Assembly (NCBI GenBank): GCA_032158295.1
Contig: CM063263.1
Span: 11,480,974-11,544,973, forward strand
DNA length: 64,000 bases
Reading direction: 5' to 3'
From: Pycnopodia helianthoides
Taxonomy: Eukaryota; Echinodermata; Asteroidea; Forcipulatida; Asteriidae
The first letter of the stretch is position 1. Every line of letters begins with the position of its first letter. This document shows, piece by piece, positions 23,157 through 38,100 of this stretch. Position numbers and translations under genes: made by a program. Below the pieces are notes generated by a model, which saw nothing but the letters and a program-made list of their open reading frames with translations, did no database searches and was not told the origin of the DNA.

Positions 23157-26100
23157 GTAAGGAGCCTGCTGAGATTTGATGGGAATTTTTTTTTTTGTCA
23201 ACTGTTTTATTTTCGGGTTGTAACAAGGACAACTTGACTGGAGCGGGATTTGAACCTGTGGCCTCCGGGGAAACGTGCAGGTGTTCCACCGACTGAGCTA
23301 TCTATTTTTGTCAATGATTGTTTTAAGCCTGTGACGGGTACCCAGGTAACCGATTGACTGTCCGGGTACTCGGTTCCCATTTTCAGTTCCATTACCCGCC
23401 AAAAGCCTTTCTCCAAACGTTTGAAAAAACAAAGGATGTTTCTGACATCGCATTTAACTTTCAGACACTGAGGCATAACAGCAATTTTAGCTGCCCTGAA
23501 AGTCTCAGAAGTCCTGGCAAGGATCACTGTGTTAAAGGAAAGGTATACGATTGGTAATCACTCTAAAAATTTATGGCAATAAAAACTTACTTGGTTAGAA
23601 GTACAGCAACCTTCGATAATATAAAGCATTTTGAGAAATATTTCAACTCAAAATAATGTGGATATATGGAAAAAGATGTCAGTTTTTATCCCCCAAAATT
23701 TGAATCTGAGAAACATTTCTGTCAGAAATCTTTCTCAGATTGTGTATTCCAATTATGGATTATTCTTCCTGTGCGGAAAATCGCTACCACCTTTTGAAAT
23801 GAAAAGGTTAGTTTTATTGTGTATATCTACATTTATATAGGATTAAAAACAATCAAACGGTTCCAAAAACCAATGGTATACTTTGCCTTCAACTTTGACT
23901 ATTTATTGTAAGTCACCAGTCCAATTTGCTAAGCAAGCAATGCATTGTGCATTAGAAACTAGTTGCGGTTTCTATCTCCTTGACGGTTTCCAAAATAGTG
24001 GTAAAAACATGCCTGTGATATGTCAAGGTTATCTCCTAAAGCATAAGTCTTGTTGGCTGCCTGAGGCTACTCTTCTATCTTTTATCACTTTATAAAAAAA
24101 ATTGCTTTTTACATCAAAACCCTTTGAAAAAGGATGCCTGCAAAGGTCTTTTCAAGGTATTGTACACTTTTGGTAACAGCTCAAAATCAGTGTCTATATT
24201 TTGTGTGATTCAACATACGCATGAACAAACAAACCTGTGAATGTGTGAGCTCAATTGGTCATTGAGGTCACGAGAAAATAGTGAAAAGAGACCTTATGAG
24301 TTTTCTGTTTTTTCAAGCATCAAGTTTTTATCAGACGAGATAAAAACTATTTTACTCATTTCTCAGAAACGATAGCATTTTAGGCAGAAATATTTGAAGG
24401 AACCCTTTCTACCATTACTTACTTTAAATCATGTCAGTTATGTGTGAATCTGTGAACATTTGTGTTTTTCGATCTTACCAATAGTGTACAGGGCCTTTAA
24501 GTAAAGGCCATTGAAAGTTAAGTTTTAGTTTCTCATCAGTATTAAAAACATACCCCAGCTCTGAAGATTTTAGGGCATGTTTGCTAAATTGTATTTTCCC
24601 CACAGTGCCCAGAAAACATCTCCAGGGAATAAAAGGTAAGTGTCAAAGGTGAAGTGGTCTTCAATCTCAAAGTCAGACTCAATTTAAAGGCCTTGAGCGT
24701 ACAATCAAAGTAAAACAAAACGGAACAGCTTAGTGTTTGTTTGTTCACAAAATGTCTAGTTTGGATTGTAGCAATCCTAACAAATAGCAGTAATTTTGGA
24801 GGTCTTCAAGTGCTATTTTGTTGAAGTTGACCCTGCATTGACAGGAGGTCAAGTCTTATTCTTGTGTTTTCTTTGTTACTTTGTTGAATTGATTTTACTT
24901 TCATTTTGCTTATCACGTAGTATGGAAAAACCCTTTTTTTTTTCAGTTCAGACTTTTTAAAATCTCTGACTTTGGCAAATTGACCTTTGAACCTTTCACT
25001 TTCCAACATTTAAATTGACAATAAAATAATATAATTTTTGAAGGTATGGCTTCTGACTGGCACCCCCGAACAAAGATGTTGCCAAAATAAGGGAGACACT
25101 TCTTCCCACTTTGTAATATCTGATTTCCATTTTTTTTTTCCCCTTAGAAAAAATCAGCAAAACTGTTGTTATTAAGTAGCCTGAACAAAAGTTTATAAAA
25201 GCTCTAAATACTTGCAGGTCAGCCCTTGTACTCGACAGAATTGTCCCAATTTGTTGGTCCTCCGACGGCCAAGTATCACGCCTGATTTTTAACCCGCTGC
25301 AATCAATTTCTTTGATTGTTAGGCCAGCCAAAAAGTAAAGCATTGTACAAGGTGCAGTGCAAGAAGTCCACAGTGGATGTTGCAACTGGAATAAACTTAA
25401 TGCAATTAGATATTTCAGAACGAAACCAACTTTTCTCCTGATGGCACCCTTTAATTTAATTTTTGTTTAATTATTTTTTTGTGTAGCATTCTCCGTTGCA
25501 CCAAGCATGGATGGAAACTTGACGCCAAGACCATGCGCTATGTGAATCCTCCAGATAGCTTCAGTCAACAACAGCTTGGTACGTGTGAACAGAAAGTTTA
25601 CTTTTCTTACTCTATTCTTTCTAAGAAAGTTGTCTTTTCTGAATTTCCCTCATATTAAACTATACAAGGGTTGACAAGAAAAAACAACACAAGCGTACGT
25701 TTTGGTGAGCAATGGAATGATTGAGCTGTTTGAACAGAAAGTTTACAATTTATAAACTCTGGTTTGCCTTTTTTTTTATATTATTATTATTCAATGGTTT
25801 ATTAAAAATCTATTCAATTCGCTGCCAGCAGCAGAATTACATGAACAGTTACTTAATTAAAAATCTGAGAAAAACATTACATTAATGATTAAAATGGCAT
25901 TAAAACTATAACACACAAAAACGGGGATGTTTTATAAAACTGTTCACTTCAAATGGGAGGAATTTAAAGTCAATCCAAAGGACTGCAATCAGGGACCAAT
26001 CCACTTCATGAACCAAATTTATATCCAAGGCACTTAAACTTTGAATCTAAAAGATTTACCCCTAAATCCAAAAACGGACCGGTCCACAACTACAATCCCC

Positions 26101-29100
26101 TTGGACAACCTTTTAATCCCTCCCAATCAGAGTGATGAAGGCAAGGCAAGAAAATATAAAACACAAACATCGAACACCAAAAGATCCCACAATTCATGTA
26201 GGGAATAACAAATAAATTAAAGCCAAACAAAAACTAGGCAAAATTGTAAACAAAAGTTTAAGCTTATTATGGCAATCATTTAAAAGCTAAACATGGCATG
26301 ATAACATAAATTGATACGACAGAAACTGAATATGCTGAGCTGGTAATGAGAAATGACAAGTTAGGATCACAACTGAGAGAAAAAAAAGGTTTAGTGACTA
26401 TCGTTCCACTTCTTAGTCATGTACATTAAAGGGCTAGTTTGGCATCGTTTAGTCTTGCAGAGGGGTAGAGAGAATTTATTGTGGTTTGCCTTTGGTCTTG
26501 TTTTATAAGAAATGTACCAGGGTCAGTTTCTGTTTCACATTCGGCTCTAACAATAGACCAATCCATTAAGCCCCACCCCTTTAGCATATTGACCAATCAT
26601 AGCATTGGCTGCCTCACCACTGCACACGTGTGCAGCACATGTGCGTCTCTCCAATGCCACACTCGCGACATGAACGTGCGCGCTTTAAGTACGCGCGCAC
26701 GCATGTTTACTTTTCTAATGGGATTTTAGCGTGTCGGACTTTTGGTGGCGTATAGCCAAGGTTGTGATTGGTCAACACGTAAGGGGCGGAGCTTAATGGA
26801 TCGGTCTATTGTCGACAGACTCAAACAGTTTGCCGTTTTCTAGGGCCTAATTTCATAAAACTGTTTAGCAGAAAATACTGAGCAAAAAAATGAGTTGGGC
26901 ACCAGTTGAAACAAGGTAAAATATATGGAATGTTGGCTGATAAGCTGTTTCTGGTAAGCCAGATTTCTCTGTGCTTACCAAGTTTTTTGTGCTTACAGAC
27001 TCTATGAAATTGGGCCCAGGTTGGCTTAGTGGTTGTAAAAGAAATGTACCCAAGCAAACCAGGGTCGGTTCCTGTTTCACTTTCGGCTATAACAATTCGT
27101 CACCAACGCCACGAAGTAGCACAGAGGTAGATACCAGTAAAAAGTAACAATGGGAGAAAACGGCGTTTAAAGTTGAACGCTTTTTAAAATCAAGCTTTCC
27201 TATAAAATTTCCGGGTATTTTCAACTAGTTTTCTTACAGTGGAGACTTTATGCATTGAACGTCATATATAGGCCTACGGTGCTTTTTAATGCTTTTCGTC
27301 CTAAATTAATGAGCAATGATGTAAGAAAACTGCATGCTACTTAGTGACGTCGAAAATTAACGAAAATGAACATTTTCCGTTTTCACAAAGTAGCACAGCA
27401 ATGTATTCATATATTTTTTTTCACTGGACTACACATACACCCTGTACACGTATTGTTCATTAGCTTTGAATATTTACCGGACCAGGAGTATTTTTTCCAA
27501 GACCTTTCGCTCTTTTTTACTGAACTTTTTGAGAAAGCTTAGACTTGAAAACTTGTTTTACTAGTCAATCTGAAAAAGTATGTATTAGTCATTAGTTTAG
27601 GGCTTACACATGTTACATGTAGACATAAAACCAATAACTTTATTTGTTATGCAAAAAAACTAGCAGCTGCACATTTATGAGCAAAGTTTTCCGGTGATTA
27701 GAAAATGTTGTGCCTAAAACACAACTTAGACAAGAGAAATGAAATCAATAACTTTATTTGTTGTGCAAAAAAACTAGCAGCTGCACATTAGCAAAGTTTT
27801 TGGGTGATTAGAAAATGTTGTGCCTAAGACAACATTGGTAATTGTCAAAGACCAGTCATGTCATGTGACTCAACATTCTGTGCTAGCTTTCAAAGTGTAT
27901 TTCAAGCCTTCTGTGTCATGATGCTCCTGTTTTGTTATTGTAGGGCTGCCATATGTGTAGGGATTACATAAACATTAATTGTTATGCAAAATAAATAGCA
28001 GCTGCAATAGCAAAGTTTTTACAGTGATTCGTGCCTAAAGCACTTATGCAACATTAGGCCTATACAATTCGTCAGCAATTTCACGAAGTAGTACAGAGAC
28101 CTGTAGATACCAGTAAAAAGAAACAATGGGAGAAAACGGCGTTTAAAGTTGAACGCTTTTTAAAATCAAGCTTTCCTATAAAATTTCCGGGTATTTTCAA
28201 CTAGTTTTCTTACAGTGGAGACTTTATGCATTGAACGTCATATATAGGCCTACGGTGCTTTTTAATGCTTTTCGTCCTATATTAATAAGCAATGATGTAA
28301 GAAAACTGCGTGCTACTTAGTGACGTCGAAAATTAACGAAAATGGACATTTTCCGTTTTCACAAAGTAGCACAGCAATGTATTCATATATTTTTTTTCAC
28401 TGGACTACATATACACCCTGTACACGTATTGTTCATTAGCTTTGAATATTTACCGGACCAGGAGTATTTTTTCCAAGACCTTTCGCTCTTTTTTACTGAA
28501 CTTTTTGAGAAAGCTTAGACTTGAAAACTTGTTTTACTAGTCAATCTGAAAAAGTATGTATTAGTCATTAGTTTAGGGCTTACACATGTTACATGTAGAC
28601 ATGAAACCAATAACTTTATTTGTTATGCAAAAAAACTAGCAGCTGCACATTTATGAGCAAAGTTTTCCGGTGATTAGAAAATGTTGTGCCTAAAACACAA
28701 CTTAGACAAGAGAAATGAAGCCAATAACTTTATTTGTTGTGCAAAAAAACTAGCAGCTGCACATTAGCAAAGTTTTTGGGTGATTAGAAAATGTTGTGCC
28801 TAAGACAACATTGGTAATTGTCAAAGACCAGTCATGTCATGTGACTCAACATTCTGTGCTAGCTTTCAAAGTGTATTTCAAGCCTTCTGTGTCATGATGC
28901 TCCTGTTTTGTTATTGTAGGGCTGCCATATGTGTAGGGATTACATAAACATTAATTGTTATGCAAAATAAATAGCAGCTGCACTAGCAATTCGTTAGCAA
29001 TTTCACGAAGTGCCAAAAGGTCCCCTTAAGCCAAAAATGTGTGTTTGGAGAAAACCGCGTTTGAAGTTAAGCTAATTTTAAATTTACTGGTTGGTAGACC

Positions 29101-32100
29101 ATTCGCAATTTAATCTTTGAAATTTTTACATATCAGGGAAGTAGAGATCCTAAATCATACAAAGTCTGCTTTCAATTTTGTCCATAACTTGTTTAATTAA
29201 TGAGGAATTATTTAATTAACAAGATTGTCTCTTTGTGAAAACTGTACAAATTGCGGTCTGTGTGCAGCGCGCGCGCGTCGTGTGTAAACTTTTTGGCTGT
29301 TCGTGAAAACGCAATAACAAAGTTTTTGGCACTTCGTGAAAACGCAAAAACCGGAGCACTCATGATTGGCACTGTGCCAGCTATACAATCAACGCGGTCG
29401 CGAATACACAAAATGACAAAAAGGTTTTTGGCTCTTCGTGAAAACGCAATTCCAGGCTCTTGGGGTTTTTGTCTTTCATCAACTTAGCATAATTAAGAAA
29501 CTAGACGCTTTTGAGAGCTGTAACTTTGTAAATTGTTAGATACCAATCAACTACATCAAAACCAACAAAAAAATCAATATGAGGTTTTTACCGATTTTTC
29601 AAGTTTTTGGCACTTTGTGAAACTGCTGACGAATTGTTGCCTGTGGTGACATGGTCCATGGTGTTTTGTACACCCGAGGGGGCAAATGACACTCGAGGCA
29701 ACAATTGTTTTGTTATACCTCTGTCTTGAATTCTTAGTAATATTTTCCTCATCTGAAGGACTCCAATTTCATCGAAACGATGATAATCTCGATCCCTTGC
29801 TGCACAGAAAGTTGTACCATACGACGCGCGCGCGTGAGAGGAGAGTGGTACATGGATATTTGTTGCCCGCTCATGTGATCGTTCTGTGCCAATGAAAATA
29901 CAGCATTCAAGACAGAGGTATAACAGTGGTATTTGTCAAAGACCAGTATGTTTCCACATTCCACATGTCATGTGACCCAACATAGTACGTGAAATTACCA
30001 ACTTGTGAAAGTTTAAGCCCAATCAGTCACCGGAGTCACCATTCTCCACTTTTCGATCTTACCAATAGTGTACAGGGCCTTTAAGCAGCTCTATGAAATT
30101 AGGCCATGTAGCTTGAGTCCGGTGCGCTTAAGCTTAATGAGTTGTGTCTAATGTACTGAAAATAGACCAGGAGATGCCTTTTAATTTAAAATAATTTTGT
30201 GTCAGGGGGCCCCAGGGAGAGCAGAGGAATCATTGACATGGCTCAAAGAACACCGATAAAAAATTAATAAAATATGTACTTCATGTAGTTTTGGGCAGTC
30301 AGGTTGGCGTAGTGGTATCTTGCCTTGCCTTACACCTCTGGGGACCCCAGTTCAAATCACATCGGGGCACTACGTGGATTGGGTTTTTCAGTCCCTGCCT
30401 GATTGCGTGTTTTTTTTTACCTGGAATATTTCTCTGTGGTTTTCCTCCCACACCTTAAACTGAAACTTCCCTCATTGTCTTCTCTCCATGGGGTTCTTGG
30501 CTAGTACAGCGATTCAGTTCGCTTTCTGAGAGTCCTTGGCTTCACAACCAGAATAAATAAATCAATAATAAATAAATTGAAAAATATATATTTTTGTTCT
30601 TGTTCTGATGCAGTTCCGGAGTATAATGATGATGGAAGCTTGGACATTGTAGAATTGAAGCCACCACAGCCGTGGGAGACCAATAAGAGAGATCCTATGC
30701 CTCTTAAAGTAGGGGAAGTTCAGGTCAGTCTGTAATGGCAAATGCACTAAGCACAGCGAAGCTTAGTCAGCAAGAGTTGAGATAGTTTTTGAACAACGGG
30801 GGCTTGGAATAATCACTGGACTGAGCCAGTTGATGCTACATACATATTTCCAGTAAAATTAAAATATTTATATGAATTAAAAGTGCGTCCATTTCTCTGT
30901 TTTTAGGCATACTGAGGCTTGATTTGTTAACCCCCAAAAAGCAATCAAAGCTTCCGGGGGGCTTCACCCCTGGACCCCCACCAGGGGCCGTAACGCCTGC
31001 CCCTGGACCCCACTCGTCTTTACGTTGTTTTGAGCCCCCCCTCCCCAAGCTATAATCCCGGGGCGGGCTGTTGCTGTCTGCGATGCAAGTCTAACAAGTA
31101 ATGCAGGACGTTTGTCAATGTTCAAATATTAATTTCAAAACAGTTTTAAGATTCATCGTTAACAAAGAAGAGATGTTGAGGGATAATTCATGAAGGACCC
31201 CGATAACCCATAACCCTCTTGCTGTCTGACCATTCAATACCATTCACTGTGGTTTTGAATGATAGATAAACTATGCCAGCCTGCAATATGATACCATGAG
31301 GGAATGCATGTACACAGTACACAGTTAGTTCTGTGCACAGTTGTGCCACCGTACACAACCTTGGCAGTCGAATGGTTTCAAATGGTTGGTCAACTCACTG
31401 GGAAATGTTGCCAAGAGTCACTGAGAGTAGGAGGGTTAATAACACGCTTGCCACAATTTTTAGGTATAGATTGACTCCCAAAATGGTGAGCAAGGCAGGC
31501 AGTGTTTAGCGTGTGATGATAGGGGTAGGGGTCAACCTCGTCCCAAGGTTGTGTTGAGCAGTACGAGGTTTTTCCGCTCTCTCACCCTGGTATTGGATCA
31601 TTTGCATATCCAACAATTTTGGATACGTATGCAAATTAGAATAGTCTGGCTACTTTTCAAAATTCACATCTTCGTCATGGTCTCGTGGTCTTGTACCAGA
31701 TTTAATAGCCTGTTTGTACATTGGTTGCCGGCCGGCTGTTTTGACAAAATGTTAACATTTGGTTTTGTCCAATCAGGGTCCAAGTGAGGAGTTTCCCTCC
31801 CAGGGTTTACTATTGTAAACATGGTTGGAAATAAAGTAAACCATGGGGGACGAGGTTGGGTAGGGGGCAATTCATATTGAGAACTAAATTGAGGAATTTC
31901 TGTCCTTCTTTTTCTGCTTCAGATTACCTACTTCACCCATGCATGTATTGAGATTAAACTCGGTGACCTGATTATGTTCACCGATCCGTGGCTGACTGGC
32001 CCAGCCTTTGCTCGTGGTTGGTGGCTGATGCATGAACCGCCAGCTGATTGGCTGGACAGGCTGGCCAAAGCTGACCTCATTTACATAAGTCATCTCCACT

Positions 32101-35100
32101 CCGATCATTTAAAGTAAGTAAATCTGTAAACATCTTCATTGTCGGTGACGAACATTCCCTGAAAACTAAAACTGTCTTTAAAGGCATTGCACAAGATTGG
32201 TAGAATCTGACAAGATATTTGCAGACAGTGTTAATTTTGTATGCGATCAACCATACATAAAATAACTAACCTGTTAAAATTTTGGCTTAATCCCATGCTC
32301 AATTTTCAACATGAAACATTGTCCTAAATTTTGGTGTAAGAACTAAAAATCAGCTGTTGCATTTGTTTTAGGCTTTCAGACAAAGTTTTCTCTAATATGA
32401 CTTCATTTCAGAGAGAAATATTTCCTTGCATGTACCTCGTAAATGTACCTCGTAAAATTTGGATCCTAGATTTTCAAAACCTTTTTGTCAGACTTGACTC
32501 TCGTCCCTGGACGTGCTTTTTCCGTGGGTTTTACAATATCTAAGACAGGAATGCTTCTCTGCATGAGTGGCATCAGGATCATCTTAATAACCATTGAGCT
32601 CTCCGGTTAAAACTTAAAGGCTGGATACGCTTTTGGTAATTGTCAAAGACTAGTTTGGGCTCAATTGGTCACCAAAAATGCAAGAAAAAAAGGAAAGAAA
32701 AAACACCCTCGTTGCATAGAATTGTGTGCTTTTAGATGCTAGAAAAGGCTTCATGCCTGAAGCCTTTTTCAGATTCAAATATTTTTTTTGTGAAATTACC
32801 TCTTCCTCATAGATCGGTTTTCTCAACAGCTGCAGTGCCTCTTATTAAGTGCGTTTTTATGGCCATTAGTTTTTTTGAGTGTTTACCAATCTATGACCCC
32901 TACTTTTAACCGATCCTGTTCTTTGAAAACTTCCAGCTACCCGACTCTTGAGCTGTTGGCTGAACGTAACCCCGACATTCCAATCTACGTTGGCGACACT
33001 TCAATGCCTGTCTTCGTCAGGCTCAAGCAGAGCGGAGTCAAGCTCAATAACATCCACATCAAGAAATTCGGCAAATGGATCGAGGTAAATATTTTAAAGA
33101 TTTCTTGTGACATGTGAGTTTTGAATGATGTCAGTAAAAGTAAAGTCTGTCCCAAGCCAATGTGGCTCATCAGGCATTTAAAGGAACATTACAGAATTGG
33201 TTTTTGCTAACAAAACAGTTGCTGGCAGTGTAAGCACTTTATGTAATCCACCATATACATAAACTGACAAACCTGTGGAAGTTTGAGATCGATCGGCCAT
33301 CTGGGTCACGAGAAAATAGTGAAAAACCGATTACACATTTGCATGAAATCATATAGATTCAACAAATGAATAAAACGCTCACTGAGCGATAAACTCCAAT
33401 CGGAAAATTTATTTATTCATTTCTCATCAAATATGGCATTTCAGACAGAAATATTTCAAGGGATGTTTTCTACTATCATCATCATTAGACCGTGTAAGTT
33501 TGATGTAAATCTGTGATCAAAAAGTATATTTTACAAGTTGTTTTCTTACCAATTCTGTAATGTTCCTTTAACGATTGAGGATATCTCTATTCCCCCTGGA
33601 CAGGATGCCAGTCCATCGCAGGTTACTCCCCAGCTCTCAGCTCTCGCTGGGCAACCCATTTGTACTCCTGGGTGGAGAGAAGCAATTATGATAAAGCGCC
33701 TTGCTCAACGAAATTGCTCCATGAAATTGAGCCCAATTTCATGGAGCTGCTTAAGCAGACAATTTTGCTTACAAATTTGTGTGCTTAGCAAAAATAAGCT
33801 GGATACCAATCAGAAATGTTGCATGTGATGTGGTATTTTGGCTGGTAACCTTATTCTTAGCTACTTTTTGTGCTTTTAAAGCAGCTCTATGAAATTAGGA
33901 ACAGCCCTGTGAGGCCTTAGGCAACTGAAATGCTGGTCAGGACTATACTTTTGAATTAATTTCAAAATCTTCATACCTGTGTACTTGCCACCATAGAAAG
34001 TCATCGGGAAGCCGTCACAAAATGTCCGGTGGAAGCCGTTGAAATGAATTCCATTAACTTCACTTTCTTTTACTTTTGGATGTAGATTAATAACGATACG
34101 AGATTCATGATCATGATGGACGGTGTGCACCCTGATATGGACACCTGTGCACTTATAGATTACAAAGGTTTGTATCCATTTCATCATCGTTCAACAACTT
34201 ATGCCAAGTACCGGGGCATTTTTAAGACCTCTTCTTACACGTCTTAAGCCCGGTTGATACTTCACCCAAAAAGTGGAATCACCGTATAGACATTTTGTTG
34301 AGGCCTTCGTAAATTAATGCAAAACAAAACAATGTCTGTATAAAAATAGTTGTTTTGGTTAAAGTTATTCGTAGGGTGTAATACTTCAAAAAGATGGTTG
34401 AGATTCTAAGAGTATGTATTGCAGGATAGTTTTGGTAATTGTCAAAGACTAGTATCCTTACTTGGTGTACATGTATCCCGACAAACACATAAAATAACAA
34501 ACCTGTGAAAATGTTGGCTAAATTAGTCATCAAAGCTGCAGGAAAATGTTGACAGAAAAAAATATCCTTGTTCACGTTGTTGCAAAGAATTGTGTGCTTT
34601 CAAGTGCCTGAGAAAGGCTAAATGCCTAAAAGCTTTCCACAGATTCAAATATTTTAGTGAGAAATAACCTCTTTCTCAAAATTTACTTCTTTTTTTTTTG
34701 CCTTACTGTATGATTTCTTCTTAGTGGAATCTTCTGATGATGTTGACGCATATCTAAAAAAAGGCTAACTGTATGGTTTCTTCTTATCAGGTCATCTTAT
34801 CCTAGACACGGTGGACTGTACCAATCCTAACGGGGGTCAACTACCCGTCGGGATCGACATGATGCTGAGTGATTTTGCTGGTGGGGCCTCTGGCTTCCCG
34901 ATGACTTTCTCTGGTGGCAAGTACACAGGTATGACGATATTGAAATTGATTCAAGAGTAGTCTTAGAAGAGGGAAAGCGTTAGGGGCTTTTTCCAAACCT
35001 CGGCTGAGTTTTTCAGGCTCCAGATCCAAGCTCCGGCTGATATTGAAGCACGGTGCGAATTGACACTCGGCTTTAACATTGATGACGGAGACCAAGCCAG

Positions 35101-38100
35101 AGCCGGATACCTAACCGAGGTTTGGAAAAGGCCCAGTTCCCACACAGAAGAAGTCTTCAGGGGAACCTACCCTTACCTATGGTTCTGAACCGTCAAATCG
35201 CACTTTAATTTTTCGAGGATCACAATGATTTTTTGTCTTTTGCGAAAATGAGTGATTATTTTTTTAAGGGATCTTGTCAAAATTAGTCCAGGACAACCAT
35301 CGGATAAGTACCATCCGGGACAAGGTTTTTCACCCGCCGTAAATTTGCCTTGTTTGAAATTGGGTGTCGGGAAAAAAACACAGGAGAAGTTCACAGTGCC
35401 TGGGGTTACATTTGTTTCATACCACAGAGACTTAGATTGCTATCTACTAGGGGTCTCTACATGTCTCACTAAAAAAAATGACACTAAACATCTTACCTAA
35501 TTACATTGACCTCCAAACCTTTCAGATCGCTCCCAAACCGCAAGTTTTTTATACTACATTTAATCAGCCAGTCAAACTGCAGAGCGTTCAGTGGGATGCA
35601 TTGGCATGTCTTTAGTGCATCGGAGAACTCTGTGCCTTTGAGCGAGTAAAACCATGTCTCGCATAGAAATACAGTGGGACGGAAATCCAACACAATTTTG
35701 ATATCGTAGAATTGTTATCCGTTTATCTGTCCTGGAGTGATTCTGACAAGACCCCTTAACTTTTTTTTCGGCAGAGAATTGGAAGGCAGAATTTGTGAAG
35801 CGTGAACGTCGTAAGCTTCTGTACTATAAGATGCAACAGGTTCGAGATGTTGCTCCTGTTGTCTATTGCCCGTTTGCTGGTTACTTTGTGGAAGCTCACC
35901 CGTCTGATCAGTAAGTTGCTCTTCACCAATTAATCAAGTCATTATCAATCAATTAAGTCAATTAATTGATCGATTGACTGGATCGATCGCTCGATCGATC
36001 AATATAGATGAATAAATCAATCAGTCAATGTTTCAATCTTTCGGTCAATTAGTCAAGCAATCAAGCAATTAAATAATCAGATGATTGATCGATCAATATA
36101 TAAGTCTGCAAAACTCAACGATTGCCCAATCAGTTGAATGTTCAATTGGTCAATTAATCCTTTGGATCAACTAATTTGGAACAATCAACAAATCAATCAC
36201 TGAATCATTTAATAGTGTAATCAATCAATAATCAACCAACCAATGAATCAATCAATTAAATCACTTTGGTCAAATACTCAATATCTCAAACTTCTTGAGT
36301 GTCTGCCTGTAGAGCCTGGCCCTACTGCCTGTGGATCATTTGACCTGTAGGTCCAGTTGTAAGATCCAAGGGCATAAAGCACCACACAGCTTTGATTTAT
36401 GGCCGTCATTATCCCCACATTACTCTCAAGTTACATTGTCTTTAATTTTGATAAATATAATTGGCATATCAAGCAATTCGCCAAAGCTGACTGGGTACAT
36501 TTTGAAATAATTTTGAGTTGAACAAAGAAAATATGGCTAGAGTGGGACTTGAACCTGTGACCTCCGGATTCAATGTGCCATTACAGGTTGAATGGCTTCT
36601 GAATAGCACCCCAAAACAAAGATATTGACAAAATAGAAAGACCGCCAATATAGGGCTTGATAGCTCAGTTGGTGGAGCACTGGTTTGTTAAACGAATTTA
36701 ATTGGGATTTACAATCCCTATGTTAAATAGTAATAATAATAACAATAAAAAAACACACTTACATTGCGCACATATCCGTAAAACCGATCAAGGCGCATAC
36801 AGAAAACAACAGAGTGGTCACACAGAAGTCATAATCAGAACAATGTTTCAAATTTCAGCTACATCAGATCAACAAACACAAAGAATGATCCCGATGCACT
36901 GAATGCTCTCATCAACAAGTATTCACCAAGGATCAAGACATGGAGCCCAAGCCCTGGTGCTGTGCTAGACCTTCAGAAGGCTCTACAAGGAGACAGGTGA
37001 GCATCTTACAACAGTACAAAGTTCTTTCAAAGGCAGGGTATATTTTGAGATAATTGTCAAAGACCAGTATCCTCACTTGGTGTATCCCAACATATGCATA
37101 ACATAACAATCCTGTGAAAGATTTGGGGCTCAGTTGGTCATCGAAGTCGCAAGAAAATAACACCCTTGTTGCCTAGAATTGTGTGCTTTCAGATGCCTCT
37201 CAGATTAATTTTCTTTAAAAACATGATTACTTCATTCTTTCTAAAAATAATATCAAGGGTTGTTCAACAAAATTATAATATCAAGGAATGTTCAACCCCA
37301 AACCAATTATAATATCAACAGCTCTCCAGTGCTCTTTAACAAGTAAGTTTTTATGGTCATTAACTTGTGGAGTAATTATCAAAAGTACACCCTGTCTTCT
37401 TTAATGATGCTAACAGTACTCAGTTCTGGTTGGCGCCTTTCACAAGCGAAGGGAATCTCAAAGTGCTTAGAACCCACGCTCTGCTGATCAGAAACACCCG
37501 AGCTTGAGTCCAGTGCGCTTGGCCACGATAGGCCACTGAAGCTGAGTGCCTGCTCAAGTTTCTCTCAAGACAACAACAAATCCAAGAGCTAATCATGAGA
37601 ACTTTTGTTGTCTTTCCTTTGTCAAGACGGAGTTTCATTGTGGCAAAGAAAATTTTCAAAGGAAAACGAATACTCAAGAGGCTCCACATTTTTGCAGAAT
37701 AGAAATAAAAAAATAAGCTGTGGTGCTTATATAGCGCTTTCCATCGTATCAACAATCTCAAAGCGCTTTACAATATTATTCCCCCGCTCATCAGGCCATG
37801 GGACCACGCGACAGCCGATTATCAGCACTCATCGATCCTCGACCCTCACAGGTACCCATTTATACCCCTGGGTGAAGAGAAGCAATTATAGCAAAGTGTC
37901 TTGCTCAAGGACCCAAGCGTCATGACCGAGACTCGAACCCACACCCCGATGACTAAACCACCAGAACTTGAATCCGATGCTCTTAACCACTCGGCCATGA
38001 CACCCATGACACACCGAATACTTGACTAGAAAAAATAGCTATCCAATGGCGAAAATCATTTTTACCATCAATATGGAAAAGAATCCAGCGATGTATTTTT

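Larger units (their letters stand above)
25579..30613. other. CMAH intron 2, 5 kb, rich in mobile DNA
   Basis: The largest CMAH intron. It holds the MITE at 26551, the 976-bp tandem duplication at 27092-28986, inverted-repeat elements at 28986 and 29711, and a SINE at 30300. No coding sequence was recognised inside. Confidence 0.7.

Noticed and set aside
29208..29411. Open frame starting MCIRDR, a string often seen from adapter sequence
   Set aside because: The DNA here belongs to a repeat that continues smoothly on both sides, so contamination is not indicated and no gene is supported.
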